NCBI GenBank assembly: GCA_024036415.1
Contig: JAMWET010000748.1
Span: forward strand, 281,001 to 345,000
DNA: 64,000 bases
Origin: Prochilodus magdalenae
Lineage: Eukaryota; Chordata; Actinopteri; Characiformes; Prochilodontidae
Reading direction: 5' to 3'
Shown here: piece after piece, positions 60,698-64,000 of the stretch
Position numbering within the stretch: the stretch's first letter is position 1
Layout: each line of letters starts with the position of its first letter
Notes under the pieces: model-generated
Told to the model about the DNA's origin: nothing
The model's database searches: none
The model's input: the letters and a program-made list of their open reading frames with translations, nothing else
Position numbers and translations under genes: made by a program

Positions 60698-61156
60698 TGT
60701 CATGTAGTTTCCTTGCTACAACATGCCCCACTGTGAGGATAGCTTGTAACTGTGTTTGCGAAGAACATTTTTCCTCTTTAATGTTTATTAGATTCAGTCC
60801 ACTTCGCCTGGGAACTACATTCCCTCAGAATCCTTTAACGGATGACCTCACCACCAAGTGTCCTCCGGCAGCCTATAGATCTCTGTCACCTGAATATTGA
60901 CTACACCTGTTTGCAGTTCACTCCTGTATTTATACTGTTCTGTTTGCCTTTCCTTCTTTTCTCCATTGCATTTCTGAGCCATACTTTCATTTACTTACTT
61001 GTGCTTGACCTGTTTTGCCCCTTGACCTTGATCTTGCGTAGCCCTTTTGCCTTGTCGTTTGCTTGTCATGGTTGACCCTTCCGGGTTTTCCTTAATAAAC
61101 CTTTCTTCTAATTTACCTGCACTCCCGTCATCCGGTTCAGTCATCCAGGCCTGACA
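60698..61156 (+). mobile_element. candidate solo LTR (gypsy-like)
   Basis: The 459-bp segment begins TGTCA and ends TGACA, the inverted ends expected of an LTR. Inside are GGAACTACATTCCCTCAGAA, a T/C-rich promoter-proximal part and AATAAA within CCTTAATAAACC near 61,095, as in fish gypsy LTRs. No matching 4-6 bp target duplication was seen and no internal coding region adjoins it. Confidence 0.6.
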
Positions 61157-62587
61157 GTCTTCAAACAGCTGTTAGCCCAGTAGAAGTTTAGGTGGACACT
61201 ACTGATCACCCTTGTAGCTTCTATGTCTTTAGAGAAGAGGTTTTGTTATGAATTATTAACAGGTAGAATGTCACACTGTGCTAAGAATAACTATGAATCA
61301 TTCTTTAATTCAAAATATGCGAATATAACCCTGCTGGCACATAACTCGGTCATTATTGTCCACCGTCCACAGTACGGGCACAATGCAAACATCAGGTAAT
61401 GTCCTGCAAGCCATCACTGTGCGTAACTATGAGTGTCTGTCTAATAGCCAGGTGGTGCATACAGGGGTGCTGACAGCAACGGACACACTGGAATCGTATG
61501 CGGAGCTGGAGACCTAAAACATGCTTTCCTGTCCTGAAATGGAAAGAAAATATGAAAAAGTTTAAAAAAGGAGAGAAAGGAAGGGCTTTCTAATCCTTTA
61601 GGGACATTTCTGTTTACAGAGAGAAGCCTTGCAGGCATGGCATGTGTTTTTAGGGCTCATTACACAGTGTGTAAATCAGTGGTCTGCATGTGCAGGTTCT
61701 GTTATTAAAATCCTCAGCTAACCTGGCCCATTTCCTCCTTGTTAAGATTGTCACCAGGACAGCAGTTACCAGGGTTTAAATGATTTACCTGGTGCGGAGC
61801 CAGTGTGCTTTCCTGCTCAGTATGTGTATATTTGTTCTTTTGTCCAAAGAGACCCGAGATTTATTACAGCACATAAATCTCACATGCACACACAGGAAGC
61901 ATTTTTATCACACCATTACGATGTTAGGTTTGTGAAACATTGGTTTAAAAGATGAAACATTGATTCTGTGTATGTTTATATAGGTTAAAATAAAAATAGT
62001 GTTCCATCTTTTAGATGTGCATCCTATCATCAGCTGTGGCATGCTGTTCTAGTTTATTCACTGCAGCTATACAGTATGGCTAATATAGCGTTGAGGCAAT
62101 GGAAGGTTATGTAGCATCATCTTTCGAAACCATAAAAATTCGTACATGACCACATAGAACATTACCTCAGATTATGCCAAGTTGTTAAGCAATCTCAGAT
62201 ATTTATTGTTCATGTGCTGTCATCTATTATTCTGTTATTTATTTTAAGATATATATTTTAAAAAGTCTCATCCCTGTGCTCCCAGGCCCCTTCACTTGCT
62301 CATTATAGAAATAGCAACCATACATCCACAATATTTACAAATGTACATACAGTACCAGCCAAAAGTTTATATTTATAACATTTAGCCACTATCCCAGATA
62401 ACTCATGGATAATCTACGCTTAGTGCTCCATCTGCTAATGTATCCTATCTAGGACAAGACGGTTAGAGTCTATAACTCGCCATGAGCTCAGATGCTGCCC
62501 GGATAAGGACAAATGCTAATCTTTAGCATACAAAGCTATATAGCATAAGAACACTATCTAGCAATCCTATGCTAGCACTCCTACCTA
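61157..62587. other. intronic, unassigned
   Basis: AT-rich. No exon or named element seen. Confidence 0.4.
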
Positions 62588-62989
62588 CAGGGGTTGGACA
62601 ATGAAACTGAAACACCTGTCATTTTAGTGTGGGAGGTCTCATGGCTAAATTGGACCAGCCTGGTGGCCAATCTTCATGAATTGCACATTGCACCAGTAAG
62701 AGCAGAGTGTGAAGGTTCAGTTAGCAGGTAAGAGCACAGTTCTGCTCAAAATACTGCAATGCACACAACATTATGGGTGACATACCAGAGTTCAACAGAG
62801 GACAAATGGTTGGTGCACGTCTTGCTGGCGCATCTGTGACCAAGACAAGTCTTTGTGATGTATCAAGAGCCACGGTATCCAGGGTAATGTCAGCATACCA
62901 CCAAGAAGGACGAACCTCCACCAGTATCACGTAGTGACCTGGCCACTATCCTGCAAGAAGAATGGCTTAAAATCCCTCTGACCACTGTG
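62588..62989 (+). mobile_element. miniature Tc1 derivative (family A), copy 5, 3'-truncated
   Basis: TA at 62586-87 precedes the left end CAGGGGTTGGACAATGAAAC. The HTH ORF 62773-62934 is intact with 53 codons, one Ala codon deleted relative to the others. Identity to copy 3 ends after GACCACTGTG at about 62,989, so the right terminal repeat is missing. Confidence 0.9.
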
Positions 62990-63396
62990 TTATCCTCCTG
63001 TAAAATTTCACTGAGTAGGTGTTTAGGGTGGGCTGTATAATCCCATGAGAGTTTGTAGGTAACTGTCAGTGTTATTTAGGCATGACCTTTACAGTGTAAA
63101 GTGATGCTTTACTTGGGTGCTGCCCTGTTATAGTAGTGATAATATACTCTGGCCTTTCATGGTGGCACAAATTCACCCCCATCTGTCAGGCTGGCCAGTC
63201 AGTGCAGGTGTGTTTTCTGCTCCTGCTGAGCTATTTATGCTGAGTCACCTTCTCCACGTTTGATTAAATGCGGCATTCACGGACGCAGGAGGAGGGCCAT
63301 GATGGTTTATTTATCACCTTTACCACCACACTGTTGCACTCAGACACTGCCATGTCCCGGAGCCACAAGTGTCTGAACCTACGCACTTTCTCTCTC

Positions 63397-63449
<53 letters not shown>

Positions 63450-63950
63450 CACACACAGCGCTCTCTGTAAATAAAACGGGCCCCCGCACCAGCAGGAAAT
63501 GAGCACACTCAGGAGGGAGGACACAATGGTGGGCACTATGGGGTATGACTACACCATTTAAAACCAGGGCTCTTATTATTATAATTTTGCGCTTAACTTT
63601 TAATGAGGGGACTAAAACGCCCTGTTTTTCTTTCTAGCGAGCTGATTTCCTGAGCACCGTGCGCACAGGCTTCTCATAATGCCTTTAAGAACCTGAGCAA
63701 TAGCAATAATTAATGCTAAAAAAATACAGGCAGGGTTTAAGCCTGCGCGGAACAGAACCAACTCTTTACGTTAACTTTATAGGCTTTACTCTCGTCTGCC
63801 TCTGAGCTTACACACAGAACAGATGTTGCCAGGATCTATGATGCTGATGGGATAAATGTTGATATAAGCTTCCTCATGTTAACTGCCATGTTTCCCTCGT
63901 ATCTGTGCTTTAAGCAGCTGCTGTTGTCTGTCTCTTCTCTCTCTGTGTAG
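62990..63950. other. intronic, unassigned; ends at strong splice acceptor
   Basis: Includes the CA microsatellite (63,400-63,446) and a somewhat GC-richer patch around it. It ends in TCTCTTCTCTCTCTGTGTAG. Confidence 0.5.
63400..63446. repeat. (CA)n microsatellite
   Basis: Perfect CA run of about 23 repeats, with short flanking interruptions. Confidence 0.97.
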
Positions 63951-64000
63951 AAGACATTGACCTTTTGGATCAGCTGTGGCAAGTGGCCAACAGCAGTAAT
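63951..64000 (+). CDS. second coding exon (partial) of the unrecognised secreted or membrane protein
   Basis: After a strong acceptor (pyrimidine-rich, GTGTAG at 63,945-63,950) the sequence is open in phase 1. With the last G of the 18049 exon it reads EDIDLLDQLWQVANSSN and runs off the window. It carries a second N-glycosylation sequon (NSS), consistent with a secretory-pathway protein. The link to the 18049 exon is by strand, phase and lack of competing exons only. The family is not recognised. Confidence 0.55.

Larger units (their letters stand above)
18170..63950 (+). other. probable 45.8-kb first intron of the unrecognised gene
   Basis: The interval runs from donor GTAAGG (18170) to acceptor CTCTCTCTGTGTAG (63950). 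The flanking exons are phase-compatible and on the same strand. The interval is mostly repeats and AT-rich sequence. It is treated as one intron by inference; a separate nested or intervening gene cannot be excluded. Confidence 0.5.

Noticed and set aside
13370..62930. Repeated 60-70 codon ORFs (MLVEVRPSWWYADITLD type) found in several places
   Set aside because: They are the antisense frame of the family-A transposase HTH region; the sense strand gives the recognisable HTH protein.
1..64000. Search for a novel multi-gene system or gene cluster
   Set aside because: Only two genes are supported. The remaining content is explained by introns, transposable elements and tandem repeats.

Overview
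The window reads as vertebrate, teleost-fish nuclear DNA. It has small exons bounded by GT/AG splice sites and very long introns. About half a dozen families of Tc1-like DNA transposons, tRNA-derived SINEs and long TG/CA microsatellites fill much of it. A characin or other ostariophysan fish is my guess from the repeat mix, but the species cannot be fixed by eye. There is no bacterial-style gene organisation.

Region 1 (1 to about 15.6 kb, + strand) is the 3' end of a voltage-gated calcium channel alpha-1 gene, best matched to cacna1b (Cav2.2, N-type). Three exons (2242-2503, 8751-8986, 10339-10872) join in phase (1, then 0). They encode the last 343 residues of the cytoplasmic tail: an SPMRRSAS motif, an eight-histidine run, an Arg/Glu-rich stretch, the [14 protein letters not shown]3-ligand motif, and a C-terminal DDWC PDZ ligand. 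The first intron carries a 70-bp tandem repeat. The short last intron carries a roughly 455-bp TG/TC microsatellite. The 3' flank holds a 533-bp Tc1-derived element and a SINE; two AATAAA signals near 15.57-15.60 kb could mark a distal transcript end.

Region 2 (about 16.3 to 18.2 kb) separates the genes. It contains a 161-bp TTAA-flanked MITE, a Tc1 3' fragment, and a CpG-rich promoter-like segment with two ATTGG boxes and a CLEAR-like GTCACGTGAG site. The first coding exon of a second + strand gene follows (18049-18169), encoding a signal peptide. Two short upstream ORFs lie in its leader.

Region 3 (18170 to 63950) appears to be one first intron of about 45.8 kb, ending at a phase-compatible exon at 63951 that runs off the window (EDIDLLDQLWQVANSSN). 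The gene product is not recognised. The intron starts almost at once with a roughly 1.9-kb minisatellite of 37-bp units. It also holds a 24-bp minisatellite, five copies of a miniature Tc1 derivative (one truncated), larger decayed Tc1 copies from several other families, SINEs, LINE tails, LTR-like pieces and one plausible 126-bp cassette exon (43986-44111). The two genes are in tandem, and nothing in the sequence shows that they act together.
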